The position numbers and the translations under genes were made by a program. Under the pieces are notes generated by a model. It saw nothing but the letters and a program-made list of their open reading frames with translations. It was not told the DNA's origin and made no database searches. 64,000 bases of DNA from Devosia sp. (GTDB lineage: Bacteria > Pseudomonadota > Alphaproteobacteria > Rhizobiales > Devosiaceae), in assembly GCF_024707125.1 (NCBI RefSeq), contig NZ_JANQAH010000007.1:248001-312000 (forward strand), in the 5' to 3' direction. This document shows positions 7,352-16,597 of this stretch, piece after piece (the first letter of the stretch is position 1; the number at the start of each line of letters is the position of its first letter).

Positions 7352-8437
7352 ATGTCCGACGACGCACCGGAGCAGGACAGCAAAACAGAAGATCCCTCCC
7401 ATAAAAAGCTCGAGGAAGCCCACAAGAAGGGCGATGTCGCCAAGAGCCAGGAGGTCACCACCTGGTTCATGCTGATCGGCACGACCATCGTCTTCGCCTC
7501 GATGGCGCCCTGGGTCTCGGTGCAAATCAGCGATCCCTTGCAGATCATCATGATGAATGCGGACCGCTTCGACGTCGAAGGAGCGGGCTTCTCTGCCTTC
7601 TTCAACGGCCTGGCTTTCTCCATGATCGGCGCTGTGCTGGCGCCGCTGGCCGTCCTCTATATCTGCGGCATCCTCGCCAATCTCGTGCAGCATCGGCCGC
7701 TGTTCTCGACCGAGCCGATCACGCCAAAATTCTCGAAAATCTCGCCGCTCGCCGGTGCGAAGCGCCTCTTTTCCAGCGACGCTCTGGTCAATTTCGGCAA
7801 GGGCCTGCTGAAAATCGCCGTGGTCGGCATCGTCGTGGTCATGGTGGTCTGGCCCGAGCGCGACCGCCTCGACACCATGATGACGGCCGATCCCATCATC
7901 ATCCTGATGGATTTCCAGGAGCTGGGGATCAAGATCCTCACCGCCGTGCTCATCGTGGTCACCGTCATTGCCGGCGCCGACTATTTCTACACCCGCCAGA
8001 AATGGTGGAAGCGGCAGATGATGACGGTCCAGGAAACCCGCGAAGAATACAAGCAGATGGAAGGCGACCCGCATGTGAAGGGTCGCATCCGCCAGCTACG
8101 CCAGGAGCGCGCCCGCAAGCGCATGATGCAGGCCGTGCCCGAGGCCACGGTGGTCGTCACCAACCCGACCCACTACGCCGTCGCCCTCAAATACGATAAG
8201 GGCATGGGTGCGCCCAAATGCGTCGCCAAGGGCGCCGATGCCGTGGCGCTGCGCATTCGCGCCGTCGCCAAGGAAAACGAGGTGCCGATCATCGAGAACC
8301 CGCCTCTGGCGCGTGCGCTCTTTGCCGCTGTTGAAGTGGACGAGGATATTCCCGCCGATCACTACAAGGCCGTCGCCGAGATCATCGGCTTCGTCATGCG
8401 CCTCAAGCATGGCCAGAGCTGGAAGGCGCGAGGGTAG
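7352..8437 (+). CDS. flhB: Flagellar export switch protein FlhB
   Basis: Membrane protein that switches export specificity from rod/hook to filament substrates. The 361-residue product starts with the charged segment DSKTEDPSHKKLEEAHKKGD, has four hydrophobic helices up to about residue 215, and a cytoplasmic domain with the self-cleavage motif NPTH (VVVTNPTHYAVAL) and the conserved PIIENPPLARALF segment. All features needed for autocleavage are intact. It ends the recognisable flagellar run on this strand. Confidence 0.96.
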   Translation: MSDDAPEQDSKTEDPSHKKLEEAHKKGDVAKSQEVTTWFMLIGTTIVFASMAPWVSVQISDPLQIIMMNADRFDVEGAGFSAFFNGLAFSMIGAVLAPLAVLYICGILANLVQHRPLFSTEPITPKFSKISPLAGAKRLFSSDALVNFGKGLLKIAVVGIVVVMVVWPERDRLDTMMTADPIIILMDFQELGIKILTAVLIVVTVIAGADYFYTRQKWWKRQMMTVQETREEYKQMEGDPHVKGRIRQLRQERARKRMMQAVPEATVVVTNPTHYAVALKYDKGMGAPKCVAKGADAVALRIRAVAKENEVPIIENPPLARALFAAVEVDEDIPADHYKAVAEIIGFVMRLKHGQSWKARG

Positions 8438-8446
8438 GGCGGCACC

Positions 8447-9136
8447 ATGGATTTCATGAAGCTCCTCAAATCGCTTGAGGAATTGCTCTACGAACTCATC
8501 AGCTGGTTCGTCTTCTATCCCCTGACGCTCTGGCGCATCATCCGCCGGCCGCTCCACATGCTCTCCTATGCCGAGCAGCAATTGCTTGAGGATGAAGACC
8601 GGCAATTCGACGATGGCCTGAGCCCGCCGGTCCTGCTGCTCATCTCGCTGATCGTCCTGCACAGCCTCGGCCAACTGTCCGATCCGGCAAGTGCTCACAT
8701 CCTCACGGGCCTGCTCGCAGACGACTGGAACCTGCTGGTCTTCCGCGCCGTCGCCTTCAGCCTCTTTCCGCTGGTCTTCGGCATCATCCAGCTCAGGGCC
8801 AACAAGGCCCGTCTCACGCGCACCACGTTCAAGCCGATCTTCTACAGCCAGTGCTACGCCGCGGTGCCCTTCGTGGTCCTCATCAGCCTTGGCCTGCAAT
8901 TCTTCAGCGGCGATGATCCTTCCGCGCCGATGTTGTGGACCGGTGGCCTCGTCCTTGTCGCGGGCCTTGTCTGGTATGCCGTGGTCGAAACGCTCTGGCT
9001 TGCCCGCAGCGCGAAGCTGCGCCCCGTCATATCGGCGATCATCGTGGTCACCGCGCTCATCTTCGCCGTGCCATTCTTCCTTCTCGCCGCCCTCGTCGTG
9101 GGGCTGGCCAGCGGCTCGGTTCCGCTACCGGCCTAA
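8447..9136 (+). CDS. Membrane protein of unknown function (Yip1-like layout)
   Basis: A 229-residue protein starting 9 bases after flhB. It has an N-terminal amphipathic region (residues 1-50) and about five hydrophobic helices (for example VLLLISLIVLHSLGQL, LVFRAVAFSLFPLVFGII, AAVPFVVLISLGLQFF, PMLWTGGLVLVAGLVWYAVV and the C-terminal SAIIVVTALIFAVPFFLL). The layout recalls Yip1/YIF1-domain bacterial membrane proteins, but this is only a resemblance. Position suggests cotranscription with flhB, not necessarily a flagellar role. Its stop overlaps the stop of the convergent protease gene by 4 bases. Confidence 0.7.
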   Translation: MDFMKLLKSLEELLYELISWFVFYPLTLWRIIRRPLHMLSYAEQQLLEDEDRQFDDGLSPPVLLLISLIVLHSLGQLSDPASAHILTGLLADDWNLLVFRAVAFSLFPLVFGIIQLRANKARLTRTTFKPIFYSQCYAAVPFVVLISLGLQFFSGDDPSAPMLWTGGLVLVAGLVWYAVVETLWLARSAKLRPVISAIIVVTALIFAVPFFLLAALVVGLASGSVPLPA

Positions 9137-9867
9137 CCTTCGATGCCCACCGGCAGGTGACCGATCGCAAAACTGGTCAGGAAGAGCACCCAATCATTGA
9201 AGATATGGGCGATCGAGGACACCCAGAGATTGCGGGTGAAGAGATAGGCCAGCGTCAGCACAATGCGCGCCGAACCGATGATGCCGACGCACTGGACAAA
9301 ATTCCAGTTGTAGGTCGGCAGATGCATGGCGGCGAACCAGAGCGTCGAAACCACAACCGCGATGATCAGCCCAACGCGCCGGGACAGTCCGAACTTGCTC
9401 ACGCAAAGCCACAACACGGCCAGCAGAGGCAGGATAGACACCACTTCCTCGCCGATGAGCTGGATAAAGGTCCGCGCCAGGAACAGCAGCAGATCGACAG
9501 TTCCAAACGCCAAGAGGCCTTCGACGGCTGGATTCGCGGCTGCGCCGATGGAATTGGCGAGGGCGAAGCCGACGATCGCTGACGACAGCATCGTCAGCAG
9601 CCCAAAGCCGATGCCGATGCCGATTTCCTTGATTCCGACCGACCGGAACAGCGCAGGCCTGCGCCAGCCAGTTACCGCCATCAGGGCCAGCAGCGGCAGC
9701 CCCGTGAAAAGGATGGCCGGAATGAAATTGAGCGGAGGTGTCGGCAGGGGCAGCATGATGAGCTGCAGAAATGCGACCGCGACGGTGGCCACGATGAGCA
9801 GCCATCCGGCCGGCGAAATCGCCACCGGCTCGCCCGCATAATAGGGCAGATCGATCTTTGTGCTCAT
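9133..9867 (-). CDS. CPBP-family intramembrane protease
   Basis: Probable CAAX-protease/bacteriocin-processing (CPBP) membrane metalloprotease, 244 residues, seven or so hydrophobic helices. The family's active-site motifs are visible in order: paired glutamates in IQLIGEEVVS, the FxxxH-type FAAMHLP, and the HxxxD-type HIFNDW near the C-terminus. In bacteria this family is linked to peptide processing and self-immunity, but substrates are mostly unknown. It stands alone on the minus strand between the flagellar run and the AAA_28 gene. Confidence 0.8.
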   Translation of the reverse strand: MSTKIDLPYYAGEPVAISPAGWLLIVATVAVAFLQLIMLPLPTPPLNFIPAILFTGLPLLALMAVTGWRRPALFRSVGIKEIGIGIGFGLLTMLSSAIVGFALANSIGAAANPAVEGLLAFGTVDLLLFLARTFIQLIGEEVVSILPLLAVLWLCVSKFGLSRRVGLIIAVVVSTLWFAAMHLPTYNWNFVQCVGIIGSARIVLTLAYLFTRNLWVSSIAHIFNDWVLFLTSFAIGHLPVGIEG

Positions 9868-9940
9868 TTTGGGCCCCCTGCGCGGCCCATCTAACTCCGG
9901 TGGGAAAATATTGGCAAGACGGCCAAGGCGTTAGGCCATG

Positions 9941-10474
9941 TCACGGCTGCGCCACGCGATCCAGCAGGAAGTCAGCGCGCTCACCCACCGAAACCTTCGG
10001 CAATTCCACCACTTCATATCCCAGCGCCGGATAATCCCTCAGCAAGCGCTCATATTCCTCGACGGCGGCATCGAGCCCATGCTGCCGCTCGGCATCCTGC
10101 CGGTAGATTTCCGGCCATGGCGGGGTGAGGAACACCTGCGCATGGAACTGCCATTGCCCTGCAAATTGCTGCAGGACCGGCTCGCCTGACATCGCCGCCA
10201 GCGCCGAAGCCGCATCGAGCAGGCCGCGGTCAAAGAAAACCCGGCCGGGCAGGGCGCTCGCCCGCTGCAGGTCTTCCAGTGAAAGCGCGATGGCCTTGCG
10301 CAGGAATGTTTCGGCGTCGAGCCAGGGCAGGGCCTTGCCGTCTCCCGCCAGTTCCGCCGCCACGATGCGCCGCCCCGGCTCTTCGATCACCGAGAAGCCC
10401 CGCCGCGCCAGTTCTTCAAGCAGCGTTGATTTCCCGCCGCCCGAACAGCCTGAAATGATGATGAAGCGATCTAT
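9941..10474 (-). CDS. AAA_28-type P-loop ATPase with unusual start
   Basis: Small P-loop protein of the AAA_28 family, about 177 residues. Walker A is GCSGGGKST near residue 9-17, and the family hallmarks EEPGRRIV, VFFDRGLLDAASAL and VFLTPPWPEIYRQDAERQHG follow. Normal members begin two to four residues before this first strand. Here no ATG, GTG or TTG precedes the P-loop in frame; the only candidate in the right place is ATA at 10472-10474, seven bases after a strong AGGAG. Starting instead at the GTG at 10390 would remove Walker A. I take the ATA as the start position, either a rare start codon, a mutated ATG or a sequence error. Confidence 0.7.
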   Translation of the reverse strand: MDRFIIISGCSGGGKSTLLEELARRGFSVIEEPGRRIVAAELAGDGKALPWLDAETFLRKAIALSLEDLQRASALPGRVFFDRGLLDAASALAAMSGEPVLQQFAGQWQFHAQVFLTPPWPEIYRQDAERQHGLDAAVEEYERLLRDYPALGYEVVELPKVSVGERADFLLDRVAQP

Positions 10475-10682
10475 TTTTCGTCTCCTCGCGCAAGATTGGG
10501 GTGTGCAAGTCGCCTTCGGTTCGGTCTCGTCGTGTGAAAAACCGCCTTCGCACTCCCATGGCGGCGACCCATTTGATAGACCAGAGGGAGTGTCCCGAAT
10601 CGGGGCAGGTTGGGGACCAGCCGTATTCTCGCCTCAGCATCGGGCGAGAGGCGATTGGTCCTAACGCTGGAGCTTTCGACCC

Positions 10683-13253
10683 ATGGCCACGACCCCGCTC
10701 GGCGAGGACAACTATCCCGATCCGCTGGTCGCCTCGCCCCGGGGTGGAGCAGGCCTTTGGCGCGTCGCCGCGCTTGGCCTCGTCATCATCGGCGCCGCCG
10801 CCACCTTTGCCCTGTTTGGTGATCGTCTGCCGCCTGAAGTGGTCATGGTTTTTGTCGGCCTTCTGGCGGTGGCCGGGGTGTTTTTCCTCTTCGGCCTTGC
10901 CGCGGGTCTGTTCCGCTTTGCCGCCGCCGAAGAACGCCGCACCATTGCGCGGGCCCTGGTCGATACGGTGGGCCGTGGCATCGTCGTTGCCGATCGCGAT
11001 GGCAAGATTGCCTATGCCAATGCCCACTATGGCACTTTTGCCGGCGCACTCAACAATGGCGTGCCCGTCAGCGTGCCGCGACTCTTTTCGGGCCAGGCCG
11101 ATGCCGGCGAAGCCATGTACCGGCTGACCCGCGCCGCCAAAGATGGCCGCAACGCCATCGAGGATATCCGCATTGTCGGAGGCCTCGGCGGCTCGCAGAC
11201 CGAAACCAATCGCGCCTTCTGGTATCGCGTCTCGGTGCGCCCGTTGCCGCCGACCGACGAGACCAGCAAGCCCATCGTCGGCTGGACCGTCGAGGACATC
11301 ACCCGCGACCGCGAAAACAACGAAACTGCCTTCCTCGACCTGCAACGCGCCATCGACTATCTCGATCACTCGCCGGCGGGCTTCTTCTCTGCCGATGCGC
11401 ATGGCCGCATTCAGTATCTCAATTCCACCCTGGCCGATTGGCTGGGCTACGACCTTGCCGAATTCAATGCCGGCCAGCTTAGCCTCAGCGATGTCGTCCG
11501 TGGCGATGGCGCGACCCTCCTGATGCGCGGCCGCCGCGATGGCGAAATCACCACCGAGATCATCGACATCGACCTCGTGCGCCGCAATGGCACCGCCTTG
11601 CCGGTCCGCCTCCTGCACCGCGCCGCCCGCCTTGCCGATGGCGAATTGGGCGAAACCCGCACCCTCGTGCTCGACCGCTCCAGCGCTCCCGAAAACGAAG
11701 AAGAACTCCGTGCCGCCGAAGTCCGCTTCTCGCGCTTCTTCAACGACACACCCTTTGCTATCGCCACTCTCGATGGCGAAGGCCGCATCGTGCGCACCAA
11801 TGCGCCCTTCGGCCGCATCTTCCGCTGGTCCGGCGAGGAAAAAAGCCTGGAACTGCAGCCGCTGCACGATCTCATCGGCGAAGGCAGCCGCGACAAGCTG
11901 GCCAAGGCCTTGGCGGACGCCACGGCCCAACGCACCGAGGTCGAACCTGTCGACGCCCAGCTGAGCGTCGAAGGCGACAGCGCCGTCCGCCTCTATATCT
12001 CGGCTTCGGAAGTCAGCGCCGGCTCGCCCGAGCAGGTCAATGTCTATGCCCTCGACATGACCGACCAGCGAAAGCTCGAAGCGCAGTTCGCCCAGAGCCA
12101 GAAGATGCAGGCCGTCGGCCAGCTCGCTGGCGGCGTCGCGCACGATTTCAACAATCTGCTCACCGCCATCATCGGCTTCTCGGACCTCCTGCTCCTCAAG
12201 CACAAGCCGGGCGATCCGTCCTTCTCCGAACTCATGCAGATCAAGCAGAACGCCAATCGCGCAGCCGGCCTCACCCGCCAGCTCCTGGCTTTCTCGCGCC
12301 GCCAGACCCTGCGCCCGCAGGTGCTCGAGCTACCGTTGATCGTCGACGACCTGACAGTGCTTTTGAAGCGCATGATCGGCGAAAAGAACCAGCTATCCGT
12401 CGAACACGGCCGCAATATCTGGCCCGTCCGCGCCGACGTCGTGCAGCTCGAGCAGGTCATCATCAATCTCGTCGTCAATGCCCGCGACGCCATGCCCGAC
12501 GGTGGCTCGATCACCGTCCGCACCAGCAATGTCACCGAGGACGATGCCCGCGAGTATAAATTCGAAGGCATGGTCCCGGCCGACTACGTCCTGATCGACG
12601 TGCAGGACACCGGCACCGGCATGTCGCCCGAGGTCATGGCCAAGATCTTCGAACCCTTCTTCACCACCAAGGAACTGGGCAAGGGCACTGGCCTCGGCCT
12701 TTCCACCGTCTATGGCATCGTCAAGCAGACCGAAGGCTTCATTTATCCGGTCTCGACTGTCGGCGTGGGCACCACCTTCAAGATATTCCTGCCGCGCTAC
12801 GTCCCGACCGCCGAAGAAATCGCGGCCAAGACGATCGCCGCCGCCGCGCCGGCCAAGGATCTCACCGGCCACGAACGCATCCTGCTGGTCGAAGACGAGG
12901 AAAGCGTAAGGGCCTTCTCCGCCCGCGCCCTGCGCACCACGGGCTATGAGGTCTTCGAAGCCGATGGTGGCGAAGAAGCGCTGGAAGTGCTGGAAGACCT
13001 CGACTACGAGGTCGATCTCATCATCTCCGACGTGGTCATGCCCGAGATGGACGGCCCGACCATGCTCAAGGTCATTCGCGACAAGATGACGAATTTGAAG
13101 ATCATCTTCGTCTCCGGCTATGCCGAAGAAAGCGTCCGCCGCGACATCGAAGACGACCAGAGCGTCGATTTCCTGCCCAAGCCCTATTCGCTCGACCAGA
13201 TCAATTCCAAGGTCAAGGAAGTGCTCCAGCGCCAGGACAAGCTGGACGGCTAG
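10683..13253 (+). CDS. cckA: Cell-cycle hybrid histidine kinase CckA
   Basis: Essential alphaproteobacterial kinase/phosphatase that feeds phosphate through ChpT to the regulators CtrA and CpdR. The 856 residues contain two membrane helices (about 25-45 and 52-78), a PAS region near 90-205, a second near 225-330, a third near 345-460, the HisKA site with His487 in [11 protein letters not shown], an ATPase domain with N ([12 protein letters not shown]), G1 (DTGTGM) and G2 ([10 protein letters not shown]) boxes, and a C-terminal receiver with Asp783 in [13 protein letters not shown] and Lys in LPKPYS. All catalytic residues are present. Length and order fit CckA rather than a generic hybrid kinase. 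Confidence 0.95.
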   Translation: MATTPLGEDNYPDPLVASPRGGAGLWRVAALGLVIIGAAATFALFGDRLPPEVVMVFVGLLAVAGVFFLFGLAAGLFRFAAAEERRTIARALVDTVGRGIVVADRDGKIAYANAHYGTFAGALNNGVPVSVPRLFSGQADAGEAMYRLTRAAKDGRNAIEDIRIVGGLGGSQTETNRAFWYRVSVRPLPPTDETSKPIVGWTVEDITRDRENNETAFLDLQRAIDYLDHSPAGFFSADAHGRIQYLNSTLADWLGYDLAEFNAGQLSLSDVVRGDGATLLMRGRRDGEITTEIIDIDLVRRNGTALPVRLLHRAARLADGELGETRTLVLDRSSAPENEEELRAAEVRFSRFFNDTPFAIATLDGEGRIVRTNAPFGRIFRWSGEEKSLELQPLHDLIGEGSRDKLAKALADATAQRTEVEPVDAQLSVEGDSAVRLYISASEVSAGSPEQVNVYALDMTDQRKLEAQFAQSQKMQAVGQLAGGVAHDFNNLLTAIIGFSDLLLLKHKPGDPSFSELMQIKQNANRAAGLTRQLLAFSRRQTLRPQVLELPLIVDDLTVLLKRMIGEKNQLSVEHGRNIWPVRADVVQLEQVIINLVVNARDAMPDGGSITVRTSNVTEDDAREYKFEGMVPADYVLIDVQDTGTGMSPEVMAKIFEPFFTTKELGKGTGLGLSTVYGIVKQTEGFIYPVSTVGVGTTFKIFLPRYVPTAEEIAAKTIAAAAPAKDLTGHERILLVEDEESVRAFSARALRTTGYEVFEADGGEEALEVLEDLDYEVDLIISDVVMPEMDGPTMLKVIRDKMTNLKIIFVSGYAEESVRRDIEDDQSVDFLPKPYSLDQINSKVKEVLQRQDKLDG

Positions 13254-13280
13254 GGCAGGGTACTTTCGCCCCCCCTGCCC
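13253..13280 (+). terminator. Hairpin after cckA
   Basis: Perfect 8-bp arms GGGCAGGG (13253-13260) and CCCTGCCC (13273-13280) directly at the cckA stop codon. No T-run follows, so it may stabilise the 3' end or need Rho. Confidence 0.45.
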
Positions 13281-13310
13281 AGCGGTCTCTGATTGTCTCC
13301 ACCCCCACTG

Positions 13311-13380
13311 CGTCATTCCCGCGAAAGCGGGAATCTCCTTCCAGCTGGAAATAGAGATTCCCGCTTTCGCGGGAATGACG
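13311..13380. repeat. REP-like perfect palindrome, GTCATTCCCGC type
   Basis: Perfect inverted repeat with 27-bp arms (13311-13337 and 13354-13380) and a 16-base centre. Each arm also folds on its own (TTCCCGC GAAA GCGGGAA). A second copy of the same family is at 19079-19141 and related forms are at 6155, 13938 and 34234. Confidence 0.85.
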
Positions 13381-13504
13381 CGGTGCGTGTTGAAAGCCTC
13401 ATGCGTCCGAAGCAGACGCCGCCGCGCAAATCGCCTCGCCACACTGACTACTGTGCTATGGTACTGGTCGACCGCGAATATTTGTGACGTCCCAGGAGCC
13501 CGAT

Positions 13505-13900
13505 GTGACGACCCAGCCCAGTTTGGAAGGCTCCGAGGAATACAACGTCCTCGGCGAACTGCTGCAGCCCTGCTCGGACGATCCCCTGACCGGCTTCTTC
13601 CGCACCGGCTACTGCGCCGCTGGCCCCGAGAACGCGGCGGTCCACATCATCTGCATCGAGACCACGGCCGAGTTCCTGACCTTCTCAAAATCGGTCGGCA
13701 ACGACCTCTCGACCCCACGCCCGGAATTCGCCTTTCCAGGCCTCGTGCCCGGCAACCGCTGGTGCCTCGTCGCCGTCCGCTGGCTACAAGCCCACGAAGC
13801 CGGTATGGCCCCGCGGGTCTATCTCCATGCGACGAACCGAAAGGTTCTCGACATCGTTCCGCTTGGAATTCTAAAGGGTTACGCGCTGGACTTGAACTGA
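13505..13900 (+). CDS. DUF2237 family protein
   Basis: Uncharacterised conserved protein of about 131 residues. It matches the family pattern throughout: NVLGELLQPCSDDPLTGFFR, a Cys in TGYCAAGPE, TAEFLTFSKSVGNDLSTPRP, FPGLVPGNRWCLVA and a C-terminal region ending in VPLGILKGYALD. The conserved cysteines suggest metal or redox chemistry, but no role is established. GTG at 13505 is preferred over GTG at 13484 because AGGAG lies six bases before it. It is a single-gene unit downstream of a palindrome. Confidence 0.8.
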   Translation: MTTQPSLEGSEEYNVLGELLQPCSDDPLTGFFRTGYCAAGPENAAVHIICIETTAEFLTFSKSVGNDLSTPRPEFAFPGLVPGNRWCLVAVRWLQAHEAGMAPRVYLHATNRKVLDIVPLGILKGYALDLN

Positions 13901-13937
13901 CTATTCAGCGCGAGGGGGCCGGGCTCTCCCCACTGTC

Positions 13938-13968
13938 GTCATTGCCGGGCTTGTCCCGGCAATCCATT
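13938..13968. repeat. Half REP-like element, GTCATTGCCGGG type
   Basis: Short hairpin ATTGCCGGG CTTG TCCCGGCAAT in the convergent gap between DUF2237 and the GST gene. The same sequence recurs at 34234 as the left arm of a longer inverted repeat, so this copy looks like a half element. Confidence 0.6.
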
Positions 13969-13989
13969 CTGGGGAGCCGCGGAGCACTC

Positions 13990-14634
13990 CTAGTCCACCA
14001 CCCGCAAGTCCTCATACGACACCATGACATGCTCGCGGAACGCCGCCCGCTGTGTCAGACCTTGATAGTAGCGCTCGATATTGGGCCACTCCTGCCGCGC
14101 GATATCGATATCAAAATAGCGATAGAGCACATGGCCGAACTGGATATCGGCCGGCGTGAACTCCGCTCCCGCCAGAAACGCATGCCGCCCCAACTGCGCT
14201 TCCGCAATCGCCAACACACCATTGAGCTTTGCCAGTGCCGCCTCGATCGCCACCGGATCGCGCTTCGACGGCGCCGTGCGCACCACTCGCCAGAACACCG
14301 GCCCGGTGAATGACAGCGTCACGTTGATCTTCGCCCATTCCGCCCACTGATCAACCGGCGCCCTCAGCGCGGGATCGGCGGGCCAAAAACCCGGCGCCCC
14401 ATAGCGCGCCGCGAGATAACGCAGGATCGCCCCCGTCTCCCAGATCGGCTCCCCAATCCCGTCCTGCAGTACCGGCACCGTGCCATTCGGATTCATCGCC
14501 AGAAATTCCGGCGTGTCATTCCCGCCATAGCGATGGCCCACATCGTGCCGCTCATAGGCAAGCCCAAGCTCGCCGATGCACCACATCAATGCCTGCACAT
14601 TGGACGATGTTTTCCGGCCCCAAACCGTCAGCAT
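13990..14634 (-). CDS. Glutathione S-transferase family protein
   Basis: Cytosolic GST-fold protein of 214 residues. The N-terminal thioredoxin-like domain (about 1-80) has the glutathione-binding region PEFLAMNPNGTVPVLQDG followed by IWETGAILRYLA; the C-terminal helical domain holds LAGAEFTPADIQFGHVLY, the usual Asp-containing N-capping box. Substrate and partners cannot be told. It ends a minus-strand run that begins with the ArsR gene at 15489; the gap to the SRPBCC gene is only 2 bases, so the three genes are probably cotranscribed. Confidence 0.88.
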   Translation of the reverse strand: MLTVWGRKTSSNVQALMWCIGELGLAYERHDVGHRYGGNDTPEFLAMNPNGTVPVLQDGIGEPIWETGAILRYLAARYGAPGFWPADPALRAPVDQWAEWAKINVTLSFTGPVFWRVVRTAPSKRDPVAIEAALAKLNGVLAIAEAQLGRHAFLAGAEFTPADIQFGHVLYRYFDIDIARQEWPNIERYYQGLTQRAAFREHVMVSYEDLRVVD

Positions 14635-14636
14635 CC

Positions 14637-15125
14637 CTAGGCCTGCTCGCTCGCCAGCAGCCGATCGAGGCTCTTGAAGCTGAACTCCATGCCCTCCGCC
14701 ATGCCGGTCGCCACCACCATGTCGCGATGCGCCATGGACTCATAGGTAAAGCTGTTGACCACCAGCGTGCCCTTGTCCTTCAGCCGGAATTCCAGCTCCG
14801 AGCGATAGGCGGGGCCCATCACGCCGGCGTCAAACCGCTCCTCTGCATCGATATAGCGGATCGCGTCGAGAGCGCCGATCTTCCCTTCGACCGCCATGAA
14901 GGCATTGTCCGGTCCATGCCACTCGAACCGATAGCCGCCGCCTTCGCGCGCGTCATAAGTACAAACCGGCATGGTCCAGCCGTCCGGACCCGTCAGCCAG
15001 CGCCGGATCAGGCTCGGCTGCGTATAGCAGGCATAGACCAGGTGCGGCGGCGCCACGAAAGCGCGCTCGATCACCAATTGCGTATCGCTTGGAGACGTCA
15101 CCGAAAGCGGATCGCCAAACTGCAT
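14637..15125 (-). CDS. SRPBCC/AHSA1-domain protein
   Basis: Ligand-binding helix-grip protein of the START/AHSA1 type, 162 residues. Visible features are the first strand VIERAFVAPPHLVYACYTQPSLIRRWL (given as VIERAFVAPPHLVY then TQPSLIRRWLTG), the DAREGGGYRFEWHG strand pair and the C-terminal amphipathic helix MEFSFKSLDRLLAS. The start is ATG at 15125, with GGGAGA about 6 bases before it; longer readings run into the ArsR gene. It sits 10 bases after that ArsR gene, a pairing widely seen in bacteria, where the regulator controls its partner. The ligand is unknown. Confidence 0.85.
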   Translation of the reverse strand: MQFGDPLSVTSPSDTQLVIERAFVAPPHLVYACYTQPSLIRRWLTGPDGWTMPVCTYDAREGGGYRFEWHGPDNAFMAVEGKIGALDAIRYIDAEERFDAGVMGPAYRSELEFRLKDKGTLVVNSFTYESMAHRDMVVATGMAEGMEFSFKSLDRLLASEQA

Positions 15126-15135
15126 TTGTCTCTCC

Positions 15136-15489
15136 CTAGTTTTTGCCCGCCAGTTTCTCGAGCTGCTGCAACTCCTCCAGCAGATCGTCGAGCCGCTCGA
15201 ATTGTGCCTGCCAATATTTTCGATATTCAATCAACCAGCCGGTCACCTCGGCCAGCGGCTGCGCCTCAAGATGCACCGGGCGCTTCTGTGCATCGCGCCC
15301 CCGCGACACCAGCCCCGCCTTCTCCAAAACCTTGAGGTGCTTGGAAATCGCCGGCTGGCTCATGGCGAATGGTTCGGCCAGATCCATGACCGTCACATCG
15401 CCCTCCCGCGCCAACCGCGTCAGGATGGCCCGGCGCGTCGGATCCGAAAGGGCGTGAAAGGTCGCGTCCAGCCGCGCGGTATCGGCCAT
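15136..15489 (-). CDS. ArsR-family transcriptional regulator
   Basis: Winged-helix repressor of 117 residues. The HTH core reads ALSDPTRRAILTRLAREG then MSQPAISKHLKVLEKAGLVSR, a textbook ArsR DNA-recognition helix. The C-terminal tail (TGWLIEYRKYWQAQFERLDDLL, shortened here to YRKYWQAQFERLDDLLEE) is a dimerising helix typical of the subgroup paired with SRPBCC proteins. No thiol metal-binding motif of the arsenic type (CVC) is present, so it is unlikely to sense metal. It leads a probable three-gene unit with the SRPBCC and GST genes, and an inverted repeat lies just upstream. Confidence 0.9.
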   Translation of the reverse strand: MADTARLDATFHALSDPTRRAILTRLAREGDVTVMDLAEPFAMSQPAISKHLKVLEKAGLVSRGRDAQKRPVHLEAQPLAEVTGWLIEYRKYWQAQFERLDDLLEELQQLEKLAGKN

Positions 15490-15497
15490 TCCAAAAG

Positions 15498-15534
15498 GCT
15501 CCGTACAAAACTATTTGGTTATCTATAACGGAGC
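15498..15534 (-). promoter_or_regulatory. Probable operator of the first ArsR-SRPBCC unit
   Basis: Nine bases before the ArsR start lies an inverted repeat with perfect 7-bp outer arms (GCTCCGT at 15498-15504, ACGGAGC at 15528-15534). It encloses an imperfect inner dyad AACTATTTGGTT at 15509-15520. The position suits an autoregulatory ArsR site. Confidence 0.5.
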
Positions 15535-15547
15535 GATTGGCGCGTCG

Positions 15548-16573
15548 TCAAGCAGTGCCGCCGCCGGGGACAGGCGTGCCTGCGGCGAGCAGGCCCTTTG
15601 CCGCCAGTGTGGTCCAAAGCTCATCCGGAATCTTGGCATCCCACCAAGCCAGGATGCCATCAAGCTCTTCCGGCGAACGCGGCCCCGGCACGACATTGCA
15701 CACGGCAGGGTGGGTGAGCGGAAACTGCAGCGCCGCCGCCGGCAGAGGAACGCCGAATTCGCGGCACACGCCCTCGATGGTGCGCACGCGCGCCACCACC
15801 TCATCCGGCGCCTTCTTGTAGTCGAACGTGTCGCCGCCGACGAGAATGCCGGAATTGAATGGCCCAGCTACCACCACTGACGCCTTGCGCTTGATGCAGG
15901 TTTCCATGAAGGGCGAGAGCGAGGTCTGTTCGAGCAGGGTATAGCGCCCCGCCAGCATGAAAACGTCCCAGTCGCCCAATTCAAAGGCCTGCATCAACAC
16001 CTGCCATTCGTTGACGCCCAGCCCGATGGCCGAGACGGCGCCGCTCTCGCGCAATTCGCGCAGGGCGCGGTAGCCGCCGCCGGTGGTGAACTGTTCCCAA
16101 TAGGGCTTGTTGCCTTCGACGCCATGCGTGCCCGCGCCGAGATCATGCACATAGAGGATGTCGACATGGCTCAGGCCCAGCCGTTGCAGGCTGTCCTCAT
16201 GCGAGCGCATGATGCCGTCGTAGGAATAGTCGTAGACCCGGCGGAACGGGAAGGGATCCACAAATTCCGTGCCATGGTCGAAGGCATTGCGCTCGGCCTT
16301 CATCAGGCGGCCAACCTTGGTGGAAAGAACAGCCTTGCCCGGTCGCTCGCGCAGCGCGTCACCCACGAAATGCTCTGAACGGCCGAAGCCGTAGTGCGGC
16401 GCCGTATCCACATAGGTTATGCCGCTGTCGATCGCGTGCAGAACCGTCGCTCGCGCCTGTTCGGGCGGCACCGGACGAAAGCTGCCGGACAGCGTCGCCG
16501 CGCCTAGCCCCAGCGTCGTGACCTCAAGTGCGGTCTGGCCGATACGGCGCTTTTCGAAAGTACGGGTGGTCAT
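15548..16573 (-). CDS. Aldo/keto reductase, sugar/pyridoxal dehydrogenase-like
   Basis: Oxidoreductase of 341 residues in the aldo/keto reductase branch that includes L-fucose (D-threo-aldose) dehydrogenase and pyridoxal 4-dehydrogenase. Visible are GQTALEVTTLGLGAATLSG, the catalytic Asp and Tyr in YVDTAPHYGFGRSE, the Lys in LSTKVGR, the His-containing VDILYVHDLG and a late VVPGPRSPEEL cofactor segment. ATG at 16573 is chosen because GAGGAG stands seven bases before it. It follows an FAH-family gene on the same strand by 75 bases, which hints at a shared sugar-oxidation role; an operator-like dyad lies in that gap. Confidence 0.85.
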   Translation of the reverse strand: MTTRTFEKRRIGQTALEVTTLGLGAATLSGSFRPVPPEQARATVLHAIDSGITYVDTAPHYGFGRSEHFVGDALRERPGKAVLSTKVGRLMKAERNAFDHGTEFVDPFPFRRVYDYSYDGIMRSHEDSLQRLGLSHVDILYVHDLGAGTHGVEGNKPYWEQFTTGGGYRALRELRESGAVSAIGLGVNEWQVLMQAFELGDWDVFMLAGRYTLLEQTSLSPFMETCIKRKASVVVAGPFNSGILVGGDTFDYKKAPDEVVARVRTIEGVCREFGVPLPAAALQFPLTHPAVCNVVPGPRSPEELDGILAWWDAKIPDELWTTLAAKGLLAAGTPVPGGGTA

Positions 16574-16597
16574 GCGCGGGCTCCTCAATTCGCGGCA

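Noticed and set aside
10416..12203. A 595-codon open frame on the minus strand across cckA
   Set aside because: Antisense shadow of cckA; no family features. Only its far end overlaps the true AAA_28 gene, in another frame.
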